Shown here in pieces: positions 45,382 through 57,044 of a stretch of DNA of 64,000 nt. The number at the start of each line of letters is the position of its first letter. The first letter of the stretch is position 1. The translations under genes were made by a program, and so were the position numbers. The DNA lies in the NCBI GenBank assembly GCA_002104935.1, contig MCGT01000048.1, forward strand, positions 62,001 through 126,000, read 5' to 3'. Source of the stretch: Hesseltinella vesiculosa (lineage: Eukaryota > Mucoromycota > Mucoromycetes > Mucorales > Cunninghamellaceae). Below the pieces are notes generated by a model. That model worked only from the letters and a program-made list of their open reading frames with translations. It was not told the origin of the DNA and did no database searches.

Positions 45382-46669
45382 ATGGATTCCCATCCGGCAT
45401 CACCAGTTGGAGATCCATCTCCCAATTACCACCCTCCACCCCCGATCTCACCTCCTGGCAATGGTCGAACCTTACCTTCGTACAGTGCTGCCGTCAACCA
45501 GCCTGTCTCCCGCAACAAAAAACTTTGGATTCGCGGCAAGGAAGACTTTTCCTTGATGGTCGAAGTCACTCACCTGTCGAATGATGTTTCGAAGGACCTC
45601 TACTGCTCCATCCGCCAAACCTATCCCAACAACACTGGTATCCGTACGTTCTACCTTGGTCGACCCCGCAGCTCTGGTCGACGCCGCATCGCCGAAGTTT
45701 GCTTTGATTCGAAAGAGGAATGCGTTACTGCCTCTCAACTCCCCATTATTGTCCAAGGATATACTCTCCACCCTTCCATGGCTCTTTCCCCTGACGCTGA
45801 TATGGCCATTGTGAAAGTCTCAGATATCCCTATGCGCAACACGGAGTTCCTTCAATCCTCTCTTGACACCCTGTTCCGACGATTTGGTTATATCCTCGAC
45901 ATTGAGCTCCACAACACTGCCCATGGGGATTTGTTTACTGGGAAAGCCACTGTTGTCCTCGACCGCTCCAAGCCCCACGACTCATGCATAACTGATTGGT
46001 CCCCCTTGGGTCACAAGCTTCCCTGGGTCACCGGGACCCGCAACCTTCTTTGCTCATATGAAGGTATGGCCGATTTCTGCTCTTTTTGCCACGAGCCAGG
46101 CCATGCTCGCAATGCCTGCCCTGCCAAAACCAAACGTGTCGATTGTTGGAATTACTCCGAGGTTGGCCATGTCGCAGCCAAATGTCCACGTCCTGCAATC
46201 GATCACACTCACAAGAAATCTCGGTTCGCCACGCCTTCACCTCCCCAAGACATCACCGCTGTCAACAGATCACCTCCAAGCTCCAACTGACACCACCGCT
46301 CTCTCACAACCTCACACCCCTGTTCCCACAGCCGCTGTGGCCCCTCCGCCCTCGCCTGCAGCCCGTACTACCGAGCTGGTCCACTCTCCTCAAGTTGCCA
46401 ACTCGTCCCCTCCCCACGTTGAAACTCTTGAACCTATGACTATTCCAACCGACATGGCGGACAAGCCTTCTACTCAAGAGATGCTTCCTATCAATTCGGC
46501 CCAGGTACAACAAACCCCTTCTGCCCAAGTTCCCCGTGCATCCCGATTCAACGCTCGTATCCACGCCCGCAAGCAGGCCGCCGTCAACCCCAAGCTCACT
46601 GACACCAAACCGGTGTTCTACATGTACTCGGCATCAAATGGACAGTGGGAAAATTCCCCCTTTTTTTAA
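45382..46669 (+). pseudogene. Decayed gag-like ORF1 of a non-LTR retrotransposon
   Basis: The frame from ATG 45382 (MDSHPASPVGDPSPNYHPPP) encodes a proline-rich start, a folded middle (VEVTHLSNDVSKDLYCSIRQ, then VSDIPMRNTEFLQSSLDTLF, an RNA-binding-like region) and zinc knuckles near 46080-46180. Knuckle 1, CSFCHEPGHARNAC, is complete (CX2CX4HX4C). Knuckle 2, CWNYSEVGHVAAKC, has Tyr for its second Cys. The frame stops at 46290, while a Pro/Thr-rich continuation (PHTPVPTAAVAPPP onward) runs on in another frame to 46669, so a frameshift has occurred near 46270. The end abuts an A run (46670-46679). No reverse transcriptase or endonuclease follows. The C-rich codon third positions differ from the host genes around it. 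This is the layout of LINE-type ORF1 proteins common in Mucorales. Confidence 0.75.
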
Positions 46670-46975
46670 AAAAAAAAAATTGGCCATGTCTGGAGATCTG
46701 GTTTGCGTGAGGTGGAGACAAGGTTCTTGGGAGCTGGAGATCATGTTTGGATGGGAAGAAGCATTTATCCTGCGCGCCAATCAAAGCCTACATTTCGTAT
46801 GAAGGCATTCATTGGTTTGTTTTTGTGGCAGTCACCTCAGCCAAGTTCAAACAGTGCATTGTTCTGGCCAATCAGCTACACGCGATTTTTTTATTTTTTC
46901 AAAAAAAAAAAAACTGACGCGCAAAAAAAAAAAGCGCTTCCTTCTTTCTTTTACAAAATTCCAAAACATTTCAAA
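46670..46975. other. TOP2 upstream region
   Basis: The interval begins with the A run that ends the retroelement remnant and contains two further A/T homopolymers (near 46895-46935). It must carry the TOP2 promoter. I see no gene. The last bases before the start (TTTCAAAATG) are a normal fungal start context. Confidence 0.5.
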
Positions 46976-49900
46976 ATGACAAGAATGGAAGTAGACGATG
47001 ACGACTTTGATGCTTACAATGAAAGTGGATCTGACTATGAGCAAGAGTCTGCCTCAGATGCAGATGATGAATTTATCAAGGAACCAGTAGCAAAAAAGGT
47101 AGAAGTTGATCATTGATTGGCATTTTGATCTCTGACCTTTGTGAATATCTCATCCAGCAAAAGACAGAGCCTACTCCCAAGAAGACACCTGCGCCCAAGA
47201 AGACACCTGCGCCCAAGAAGATACCTGCTCCGAAAAAAGCTGCCACTGAGAAAGTGGTTGATGCTGCGAAGAAACCGACTGCTACCAAAAAGGCTGCTGC
47301 CGTAAAGAATGCCGGCTCGATCGCCTTATTCTTCAATACTTCTACTGACAATACATCCACGACCGTTACACCTGCCACTTCAACGGTAGCCTCTCCTGCT
47401 CCGAACACGGACAATGCGGTTAGCCCTGGTTCTACTGACCCAAAGAAGGATCGCACGATTGAAGACATTTACCAAAAGAAGTCTCAGCTGGAACACATTC
47501 TGCTCCGTCCCGACACATATATCGGCACTACCGAAGCCGAAGAACAGGAAATGTGGGTTTTTGATACCGACCAAGATACGATTGTCAAGCGCAAGATTAA
47601 CTACGTGCCTGGTCTTTACAAGATCGTCGATGAAATTCTTGTCAATGCTGCTGACAACAAGGTATAGTGTCCAAAAAAAGAGTTATGAATCGTCGTTTGA
47701 CCAAGCTATCAATTATACTTATTTTCACACTGCCTACTAGATTCGCGACCCTGGTATGAACACTATCAAGGTGCTGATCCACCGAAGCGACAATATGATA
47801 TCTATTTACAACAACGGCAAAGGAATCCCTATCACAGTTCATGCAAAGGAAAAGGTGTATGTACCTGAGCTGATCTTTGGCCATTTGCTGACGTCCTCCA
47901 ACTACGACGACTCCGAAAAAAAAGTGACAGGGGGTCGTAATGGTTATGGGGCCAAACTATGCAATATTTTCAGTACCGAATTTATAGTGGAAACAGCTGA
48001 CAAGGAGCGAGGACTCAAATATCGCCAGGTCTTCCGCAAAAACATGACAGTCAAAGCCGAGCCCAAAATCACTGATAATCGCAAGGGCGAGGAATTCACT
48101 CGCATCACATTCAAACCGGACCTGGCCAAATTTGGTATGACGGAAATGGATGCAGACTTTGAAGCACTGATCAAGAAACGTGTCTATGATTTGGCGGGTG
48201 TGGTAAAGGATGTTACTGTTTATCTTAATGGCGTTCGCATTCCAGTCAAGAATTTCCAGAAATACACCGAGCTCTACACAAAGTCCATGGATATCCGAAA
48301 TGCTGAAGGAAAGAAGCCCATCATCTACGACCTTGGTGGCCAAACTGACCGCTGGCAAGTTGCCTTTGCTGTTAGCGACGGTCAATTCAATCAGGCAGGT
48401 TTTGCATTGGAATAATTCCAAAAGAGCAAACGCTAAACCTCCCCCTTGATGTCATCCTCGTTTTCTAGGTCAGCTTTGTTAACAGCATCTGTACTTCAAA
48501 AGGTGGCACCCATGCAGAATACATTTCCTCTCAGCTGGTCAAGGCTCTCCAGCCAAAGGTCCAAGCTAAAACTGGCTCCAAGAATATCAAGGCTTTCCAA
48601 ATCAAACAGCACATGTGCGTCTTTGTAAACTCGCTTATCGAAAACCCAGCCTTTGACTCGCAAACCAAAGAGACTTTGACACTGCGACAATCCGCCTTTG
48701 GTTCCAAATACGACCTTAGCCCAAAGTTCATCAAAGATGGTATGATGATGCTATCCCCTCCCATTGTATTGACTTTTTTTTTTCATGTGGTAGTGGAGCA
48801 ATCTGGGATCATTGATAATATTGTCAAGTTTGTCAAATTCAAGGAACAAGAGCAAATGACCAGGGCTGATAGTGGCAAAATGGCCCGTCGACTCAAGATT
48901 CCCAAACTAGATGATGCCAATTTGGCAGGCGTACGTCCTCACAATAAGCAGTGCACGTTGATCTTGACAGAGGGTGATTCTGCCAAGGCCCTTGTGCTCA
49001 GTGGACTGTCGGTGGTGGGTCGTGACAAATACGGCGTGTTCCCTTTACGTGGTAAACTATTAAATGTACGTGATGCCACCAATACTGCCATCATGGAAAA
49101 TGCCGAAATCCAGCATATCAAGTCTATTCTTGGCCTGAAGCACGGCACGACTTACACCTCGGTGGATCAGCTCCGATATGGTAAACTGATGATCATGACC
49201 GATCAAGATTACGATGGATCACATATCAAGGGCCTGGTCATTAACTTCATCGACAACATGTTCCCAAGTCTGCTGGATATCCCTGGGTTCCTCTTGGAAT
49301 TCATCACGCCCATTATCCGCTGTACGCACAACCGCACCAAAGAGCAAATTACCTTCTTCACCATTCCCGAATACGAAAAATGGGCTGTTGAGCACAATCA
49401 GCGAAAGGAATGGAAACCAAAATATTTCAAAGGTCTCGGTACTTCAGACAAGAAAGATGCTCGCGCCTATTTTAGCAACTTGGACATCCATCAGAAAGAA
49501 TTCCGAGTGCCTGATGCTGAAGACCGCTCGCTGATCGATATGGCCTTCAACAAAAAAAAGACTGGCGACCGCAAGCAATGGCTGACTACCTATGAGCCAG
49601 GCATCTTCATCGATCATAGCGTCAACAAGATCAAGATCTCAGACTTTGTCAACCAAGAACTGCTCCTCTTCAGTATTGCTGATAACATGCGCTCAATTCC
49701 TTCAATGGTGGACGGATTTAAACCTGGCCAACGCAAGGTCTTCTTTGGGTGTATCAAGCGTGGCCGCAACACGGAAATGAAGGTTGCCCAGCTTGCTAAT
49801 TACGTAGCTGGAGTCACACATTATCACCACGGTGAGGCCAGTGTGGCTGCTACTGTCATTAACATGGCCCAGGACTACGTGGGCAGCAACAATGTTAACC

Positions 49901-51210
49901 TTTTGGTACCATCTGGTCAGTTTGGTACACGCCACGACGGAGGTAAAGCTGCTGCAAGCCCTCGTTATCTCTTCACGCGTTTGGCCAAGGTTGCTCGCTA
50001 CGTTTTCCATCCCGATGACGACGATATTCTCAACTACCTCATCGAAGAAAACAACTCAATTGAACCCGAATGGTATGTGCCTATTCTACCTATGGTGCTA
50101 GTGAATGGCGCTGATGGTATTGGAACTGGTTGGAGCACGTCCATCCCCAACTACAATCCCAAGGACATTGCCGATAACTTGTTACGACTGATGAACAATG
50201 AAGACATGGTGCCCATGGTTCCTTGGTTCCGAGGCTTCCAGGGCCAGATCGAAAAGGGTCCAGCCGGCAAGTTTATCGTAAGCGGGAAGGCAGAACTGAC
50301 TGACGAGCTACGCATCAAAATTACGGAACTTCCGGTGCGTTATTGGACCGACACTTTCAAGGAGTACCTCGAAGTGCTTCGAGACCCCAAGGACAAGAAA
50401 ATGGACTTCATGATCGAGGACTATAGCAACAATTCAACAGATATGTCCATCGACTTTACGATAGACATTGACGGGCCTAATTTGGACAAAGTGACGAACA
50501 ATGGTATGCTGAAATCACTCAAGTTACAATCCAACATCAACACCACCAATATCGTATGCTTCAATTCACAAGGCAAACTGCAGCGCTACGAAACCCCCGA
50601 AGCTATCCTCAAGGAGTTTTACGATCTCCGCCTCGAATACTATGACAAACGCAAGGCCAACATGATCATGATTCTCAAGGATGATTATGACCGTTTACAC
50701 CACAAGGCTGAGTTTATTGAGATGGTCCTGACTGACAAGCTTGTCTACTACAACCGCAAGGAAAAGGACGTCGTGGCCGACATGGAAGCACTAGGCTTGA
50801 AGAAGATCTACTCCCGAAAGAAACGCAACGTTCTTGCCACTGATGACAATGACGAAGATGAGGAAGGCCGTGGCCAACCCAAAGAGAAAGGTGGCAATGA
50901 TTCTGGCTTTGACTATCTTTTCAATATCAACATTCGCGGCTTCACCGAAGAAAAGCTTGTTGAATTGCGACACCAACGAGATAAGAAAAAGCAAGAACTC
51001 GACGAAATCTCTGGCACAACCCCCATGACTTTCTGGAAACGTGACCTTGACATCTTCTTGAAACAATGGGATGAGATGCTCAAGGAAGACGAAGAGCTGG
51101 TGCGATTAGCCAAGCCTTTTGCGCCCTCCAAAATCGGTACAAAGCGCAAGCGTGCGACCAAACCCAAAAAGCCTGTTGCTCCAAAAGTCAAACCTGAAGA
51201 AGACGACTAG
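46976..51210 (+). CDS. TOP2: DNA topoisomerase II
   Basis: ATP-driven type IIA topoisomerase that passes one duplex through another in replication, transcription and chromosome segregation. Exons 46976-47098, 47158-47661, 47741-48394, 48469-48739 and 48794-51210 join in frame to 1,322 aa. The N-terminal extension is acidic, then has lysine/proline repeats (PAPKKTPAPKK, coded at about 47168-47240). The GHKL ATPase core follows: VDEILVNAADNK, then GRNGYGAKLCNIF, with a QTDRWQVAFAVSDG strand. The TOPRIM domain has LILTEGDSAKAL and MIMTDQDYDGSH. The catalytic tyrosine is in ASPRYLFTRL (about residue 909). The C-terminal tail is short and basic (KRKRATKPKKPVAPK). Intron 3 (48395-48468) is GC-AG, since only that join gives DGQFNQ-VSFVNSI. 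Intron 4 (54 nt) has no stop and is a multiple of three. Confidence 0.97.
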
Positions 51211-52190
51211 GCTCCTACTCTCTCTTGGAAAAAAAAAACAAAAACCGTGCCCTCCCACTTACCTTTTTTTACGCTAGCTCTTGTTGAATTCTAGCAGAAA
51301 TAAAAAATTCCCCTGTTCAAGCAAGCTCCGGTAAGGTGTGATTAATGATGGGAAGTCAATCGCATGACATTCATAGCAGGCGAAATGTAAATGTTAGCAC
51401 CGTGTGCGTTGAAATACTCACCAGCAAGCAGACAACCAAAGAGATACTGTAGAAAGAACCGAAACTTGCTTAGCCAATCTGCAACAAAGGGCTACCTTAT
51501 GGAAAAAACACAGTTGCGCAATCACCCCGTGCTGGCACCGCATCACGCTCCTCTACAGTTCTACCATCTCAGGTTCCTCTACTCCCGCTTAATTTTTTTT
51601 AAAAAAAAAACCGCGCTTTTTAGCATCTTTTTGAGACCGTAGCTTTCGTAAAAAGCGCTTCTGAGGCCGCAAAAAACATTGCACGCTCATTACAGCGTAC
51701 CTGCAGCAGGAGTTATCAACTCTTTACGTACAACTATGACACTACGTCATTGTAATAGACAAGATGCATAGATTCATAAAAAAACAGGTTGGTCCACACC
51801 GAAATTGGCTTGGATGTGTAATTTCGTAGCAAACGGCTCCTACAAAATCCAGTATTGGGCGGAGATATTGTATGCCAGCAGTGGAATCATCCTAGGCGTA
51901 GCTCGATTTTCATTTATAAAATTAAGCATTGTGAAAGCAACAAGACAATGATGGCACATGTAAGCGCTTTATTTTTTACGACGTTGTCATTTCCACTTCC
52001 AAAAAGGATATCCTCTCATTATTTTTTGACTTTCTTCCTGTTGGGGTTTCCAGACGTGTTTGCACAGAAAAACAAGCAAAAATAAAGCGCGAGGTTGATT
52101 TCGATTGCGGTTCTTAAAGCGACCGCTCGATTTTTTTCTTTCAAAAGGTCTTTCTTTCCCACATTCTCATTTTCCTTACACTTCTCCAAC
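51211..52190. other. Intergenic, TOP2 to Ecm33-like gene
   Basis: The interval holds the TOP2 3' region and the Ecm33 promoter (pyrimidine-rich near 52130-52190). One minus-strand frame of 50 codons without an ATG (51342-51491) contains a protein-like stretch, FLQYLFGCLLAGEYFNAHG, but I cannot place a start or a convincing intron. Nothing else is supported. Confidence 0.45.
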
Positions 52191-53557
52191 ATGGCTCGCC
52201 TTACCATTGCTGCATTGGCACTTCTCAGCCTGAGCGTCGCGACCCAAGGTACAATCACGAAAAGGGAGGGATTGCGTTAACAAATGAATCGGTCCTAACA
52301 GCACGATTTCATATGAATTAGCTGCTGTCGATTGTAACAAGAGCACAAAGGGTGCAAACCAAGCAGATTTGGATGCATTGAAAGTGTGCCGAGTCTACAA
52401 TGGCACTTTGACGGTGTCGGGATCCGATGGTGCCAACTTGATTTTGGATGGTATCGAGGAAATCGGAGGCAATCTGATTGTGATGAGCAACCCTGGCTTG
52501 GTCACTTTCAGCGCACCTCAACTGACGAAGGTCACTGGAGAAATCAAGATCGCCAATCAAACCTCGCTCGGGAAATTACAGCTGCCTTCTTTGGTTGAAG
52601 CAAAATCCCTGACCTTAGCCGTGTTGCCTGTTTTGGAAAACCTAGATTTCCCTAAAGGTCTGAAGAAAGTACAAGAAATGAACATTCAAGACATCCGCGC
52701 AACCTCCATCACTGGTTTCAAGGCCGAGGCAATGGACTCATTTATGTTGATCTCAAATAACTACCTATCACAATTCGACTTTAGCACGGTCAAGAGTGTT
52801 AGTGGAACGTTGGAAGTGGCCTCCAATGGAGTGAGCCTTGACTTCCAGGTGAGTAAAAAATTCGAAGAAACGTTTTCGCTCAACAGTTTCTTCTTTATTC
52901 CAGGCAAAGAAACTAGCATCTGTGAAGAGAGCTGCATTCCACAACTTGAAATCGGTCAGTCTCCCTGCTCTGTCCAAGGTGGATGGTGACATCATTTTCA
53001 AAAACAACGAGTTCACGTCCTTGGCCTTGGATAGCCTTTCATCCGTCAACGGCACCGTGCAATTGGTTAGCAATGAAAAATTGAAGGAAGTTTCGTTTAA
53101 GAAACTTGCCCGCATTGGGGGTGCCTTTTCAGTTGGGAACAACACCGAACTGACAACACTGGATGGTTTCCCGATGCTCGAAGCTGTCGAAGGCTCGATG
53201 GATCTTGCTGGCAACATTGACACTTACTTCTTGCCTGTACTCCAAGATGTCCGAGGTGGTATGCGTGTCCAAACCACCAGCTCTCGCTTCGAATGTGACG
53301 AGTTGGAGAGAAAGATGAAGGTTACGAACATTGTGAAGGGTAACGTTTGGTCGTGCACGTCCGCAATGGATCCCAAGCAAATCTCCCCCACTGTCGGTTA
53401 CGAAAAGGGCGGTTCCACCAACAACAACTTGGACGTCCCTCCTGGTTCCAACAAGTATCAGCCTGGTACGGGTGGAATTATCGAAATGAACCAAGGTGCC
53501 AATCTGGTGCCTACTTGGCCAATGCTGGCCTTGGGTATGATCGCACTTTTGATCTAA
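52191..53557 (+). CDS. ECM33: Ecm33/Sps2-family GPI-anchored cell-wall protein
   Basis: GPI protein of plasma membrane and wall, needed in yeasts for wall integrity and proper mannan/glucan assembly. Exons 52191-52248, 52322-52848 and 52904-53557 join to 412 aa. A signal peptide is evident (MARLTIAALALLSLSVATQ). The body is the receptor-L-domain-like repeat array typical of Ecm33, with recurring units such as EIGGNLIVMSNPGLVTFSAP, LPSLVEAKSLTLAVLPVLEN and ARIGGAFSVGNNTELTTLDG. N-glycosylation sequons are frequent (NGTLT, NQTSL, NGTVQ, NNTEL). The C-terminus has a Ser/Asn/Gly-rich spacer and a hydrophobic tail (WPMLALGMIALLI) for GPI transfer. Length and order match the family. Confidence 0.92.
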
Positions 53558-54388
53558 TTTTTAACGCATTCATATGAATGCCACAGCACTTTCCAGTTAC
53601 TTGCTACTGATAATATTAAAGATTGTTAATGAACCAAGACAGCTGTTTTAATCTCTCCTGGCTTTGTCAGTGGATAAAATGGAACGAAAATATGTGTGAA
53701 GTCTTTAATGGTAGTTTATTGGTACCAAGCAGATGGCCAGCAGTGTCGTGCGGTGTTTGTTCTGATCATGATCCTACAGTAACGCGGTATCTCAGGCTAC
53801 CCTCCCTCTTTGGTGCAGCTATATATTTATATGTATCCAGGTCTATACTACCATACCCAAGGTACTTGAGCTTTAGCAATTATCATGAAAATCATGTACA
53901 ATGTGGATGGTACTTACCGATTTGCGAAGGCTGCCATCTCGGTCTAAAAAACGACGAAAAATCGCGGCCATTTCCAAATTTCATTTCCCGCCATTTTGTT
54001 TTTTATTTTTTTTTGTGTCCTTTCTCTCTTTCTCATTTCGTTCCTTCTCCCCCGTTTCTTGATTCAACTCAAATTCTTTTATTTTATTTTATTAAAAAAG
54101 GTAAATGAATGAGATGGAATGATTCGGTAGAAAGAAAATGAAAACGTGTAGAAAGTGAACAAGGAGAAGTTTATAATTACATGATCAAGGATATGGTTTA
54201 CTGATTGAAGCTTATGCTAGACACTCCTTGCACATATGAACTCTGATTTGAACACTAACCGATTGAATAAGAAATATGGTACTGGATCGATCCGTTTGTC
54301 ATCTTGTAAGATGGAAACAAAAAGGAAAATGAAGCGCGCTATGCGTCTGAACAAAGCTAACGGGAGATTTTTTTTTTATAACAATACA
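53558..54388. other. Intergenic region
   Basis: A plus-strand frame of 161 codons (53623-54108) is rich in Phe, Ser and Cys, begins inside the Ecm33 3' region and looks like chance. The T-rich segment near 54000-54085 and GA-rich words after it suggest 3' and 5' UTR material. The frame continues open from 54236 into the next gene, so a longer N-terminus there is possible but unlikely. Confidence 0.45.
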
Positions 54389-56789
54389 ATGGCAGCACCT
54401 CGATCAGTGAAATCAGCACGATACTTGACAACTGGGCAGAAAATATCAGCACCAAAGCCTGTGAATTTACCTAGTTTGCGATTGGAAAATGCTGTTCATA
54501 CCACATCTGGTGCTGCTTCCAGCGATGCTTCACAGCTTGGCACTTCACCCACCAATATCAAAAATACGACGTCTCCCTCCACCTCAAACGTTTCTCGCTG
54601 GCAATCGTTTGCTAAAACAGTCTCGTCACCTTCCACTGATAGCGCCTCTCCCGTGGGCTCTCCTTCTGACGCAAAGGAAGTGGCACCATCCCCTACTTTC
54701 TGGCACACTAGAAATACCGGCCCTTCCGTCTCCACCGCCACGACCTCATTCCCAACCGTAGCTGAATCCACTGTGGTAGAATGTATGCTAGAAAAAAGTT
54801 AGAAGAGAGAAAAAGGTAGCAAACTGACCAACTCCATGTCCTTTTCTTAGACCCTTTGCCATCATCATCCACTGGTACGAAAAAGGTACATTACCCCTTC
54901 ATACCCATCCTAGGTCATTGATCGATTTGCCTTTTTAGCTTGTTGTCACTCAGCATACCAAATCGACAGAATTACCTATCCCCCCACTACCTTTTACTGA
55001 AGAAAGCAAGCCGTCATCGATGTCGTGGGATGAAGTGAGTAAAAACGAAAGAGAACTCCGACGAGGCAATCTCACCAGCTTTTTTTTTTTTTTTTTTTGC
55101 AATAGATGGTGTCAGAGGAAATGGATTTCTCAGTGTCAGTGGTGGAATTTGCCGATGGCACCAAGGTAGTTGTGGATCAATCAGTTGGAAAAGAAAACGG
55201 GGAAGACGACACGCTGGAGCAAGACGAATATCCAACTGCGGAACATATCATGACCACGCGCCCCCGTCAAGGATCTATTTCTTCTATCGACAGTCATGGT
55301 CATTACAAGCGACATACTCCTACTACTGCCTATCCATCCCGACATACTCCAACCAAGTGGTCTTCTCATGACTACGACCGATATCCCCTTCCTCATGCAA
55401 CATCATCACCTCGCTCGCCCACAATGCAGCGCGATCGAAGCCACTCTTTCCTTCGGCAAAGCTCATATCGCGAACGCCGCCCTAGCAATACCGATAGCCA
55501 ATCGACATGGTCAACTGATTCCCATTCTTCTTTACACTGCCCTTCTCAGCGTTACTACGTAAAACCCCACCCACCATCTCACACTCTTGGGTCCATGTCG
55601 TCGTCAGCCAAAGCCATGGGCAAGCCTGAATCTCATCCGTACCCTTCCACTGACGATCGTCCAATTGAAGTTGCTGCTGCTCAGCGTGAAACCATGATGA
55701 CAGCTGCTGAACTCGCTAAAAAGCGCCGAGATGCCGATGAAGCCGAGCGTCAAGCATCTGCCGAACGCGCTCGCCAAAAAGCCCTGGCTCTTGCTGCTGT
55801 TAACCCCGTCCTCAAAAAGGATCCAGAAGCTGCTGGGCCACCTCATGGTCTTCCTGAACCCCCATCTTGCCGCCCATTGTCAACCTCAAGCATCAAGGCT
55901 GAGCCTACTCGTGTCATTTTGAAGCGGCATGATGCTCTTACCCGTGAGAACATCACCACCTTGGAGACGCCTCTGCCTGTCCACTCTCTCTCTACTTCCA
56001 ACAAAGACGACAATACCGAGAATGGATCTTTAAAGATTGCGGCAGAAAGGCATGTGTCGCCAGTTTCACATACCCCGCTCCACATCAGCAAAGAATCGGC
56101 GGAAGCTCCTTCTTTGGGGTTTTCAGCTCACAAAGTCACCCGGTTCACCAAGACTCATTCCAAACTGCATAAATCGCCCCTCCCTATTGTGTTCACAGGC
56201 ACCATTGCTCAGTCTCCTCTTTCCAAGCCTTCCCGACTACAATTCATGATGAATCCAAATGAGTCGGACGATGAAGTGATGGTAAGAAGCGTCCGAGGGA
56301 GTTAAATTTGGGCCCGAATGTATTGACCATTTTTTTCCCTCCCCACCCTACACTTTCATTCCAGAACGACCCTCGTCCTAAAGCCAGAGTTCATCGACCT
56401 ACCCCCACGTCTGCTCAGCTAACACCAACCCCAATCTCACCTGGCCATATTACCACGCCATTGATACCTATTGCCGACGCCCGCACTTCGGCTGAAGATA
56501 ATACGCCATTCAAACATCTTACACAAGAAAACACCCCGCAAATCAGTCCTGTTTGCCCTGTTGCTCCTCCAATGGCCGCACCACCAGTGCCAGGTTTCCA
56601 GTTCAACCCTCTTTACCCTGTGCTTATGTATCCTCTGCCTCAACCTATTACCGAACGTAAGTGCTTTCTCTTTTTTACGGATACTTTCAAATGACAATGG
56701 CTCATTTTCCATCTACCATCTCCTCTATAGCTGTCAAGCTCTATTTACTGCCTCCCAATTTCCGTCAACTTTCCCAAATCGCAGAATAG
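54389..56789 (+). CDS. PRRC2/BAT2-N-like disordered protein
   Basis: Exons 54389-54782, 54851-54885, 54939-55034, 55106-56281, 56365-56656 and 56731-56789 join in frame to 683 aa. The N-terminus has KISAPKPVNLPSLRLEN, the 'LPSLRxEN' signature of the BAT2/PRRC2 N-terminal domain. Later SMSWDEMVSEEMDFSVSVVE followed by FADGTKVVV fits the short motif block conserved in the fungal members. The rest is low-complexity Ser/Pro/His with one Ala/Arg/Glu-rich predicted coiled coil (AELAKKRRDADEAERQASAE, about residues 375-410). PRRC2 proteins in animals associate with translation initiation and stress granules; the fungal role is not established. Two candidate starts exist: 54389 (MAAPRSVKSARY, used here) and 54236. 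Homology is by motif, so confidence in the gene is higher than in the name. Confidence 0.65.
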
Positions 56790-57044
56790 CTTTTCCCTGA
56801 TTGCACAGCATACACTTTTTAAAAACGAAATGAAAAAAAAGGAATAAAAAATAAATGTATTCATTGAAGTAATCCCAGTGTTGTAATAAGGCGGAACGGC
56901 TACGGTTAAAGTACAATGGTCGCGAGAGTTATGGAAATTGTCATTGAAAGGGAATTCCATGGACTTTTTTCGTTTGTGTTTTTCGTGGTGCTTGGGGAAT
57001 TGGCATCGATTTTTGGCGACATCTTAGACTTTCATGATTTCATA

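Noticed and set aside
51342..51491. Minus-strand 50-codon frame with a membrane-like stretch
   Set aside because: No ATG in frame and only an implausibly short or single-codon first exon could supply one; 50 codons open by chance is common.
53924..53950. A minus-strand ATG followed by a perfect GTAAGT donor, like a tiny first exon
   Set aside because: No downstream exon continues the frame for more than a few codons.
53623..54108. 161-codon plus-strand frame after the Ecm33 gene
   Set aside because: It starts inside the Ecm33 3' region, has odd Phe/Ser/Cys composition and runs through T-rich UTR-like DNA.
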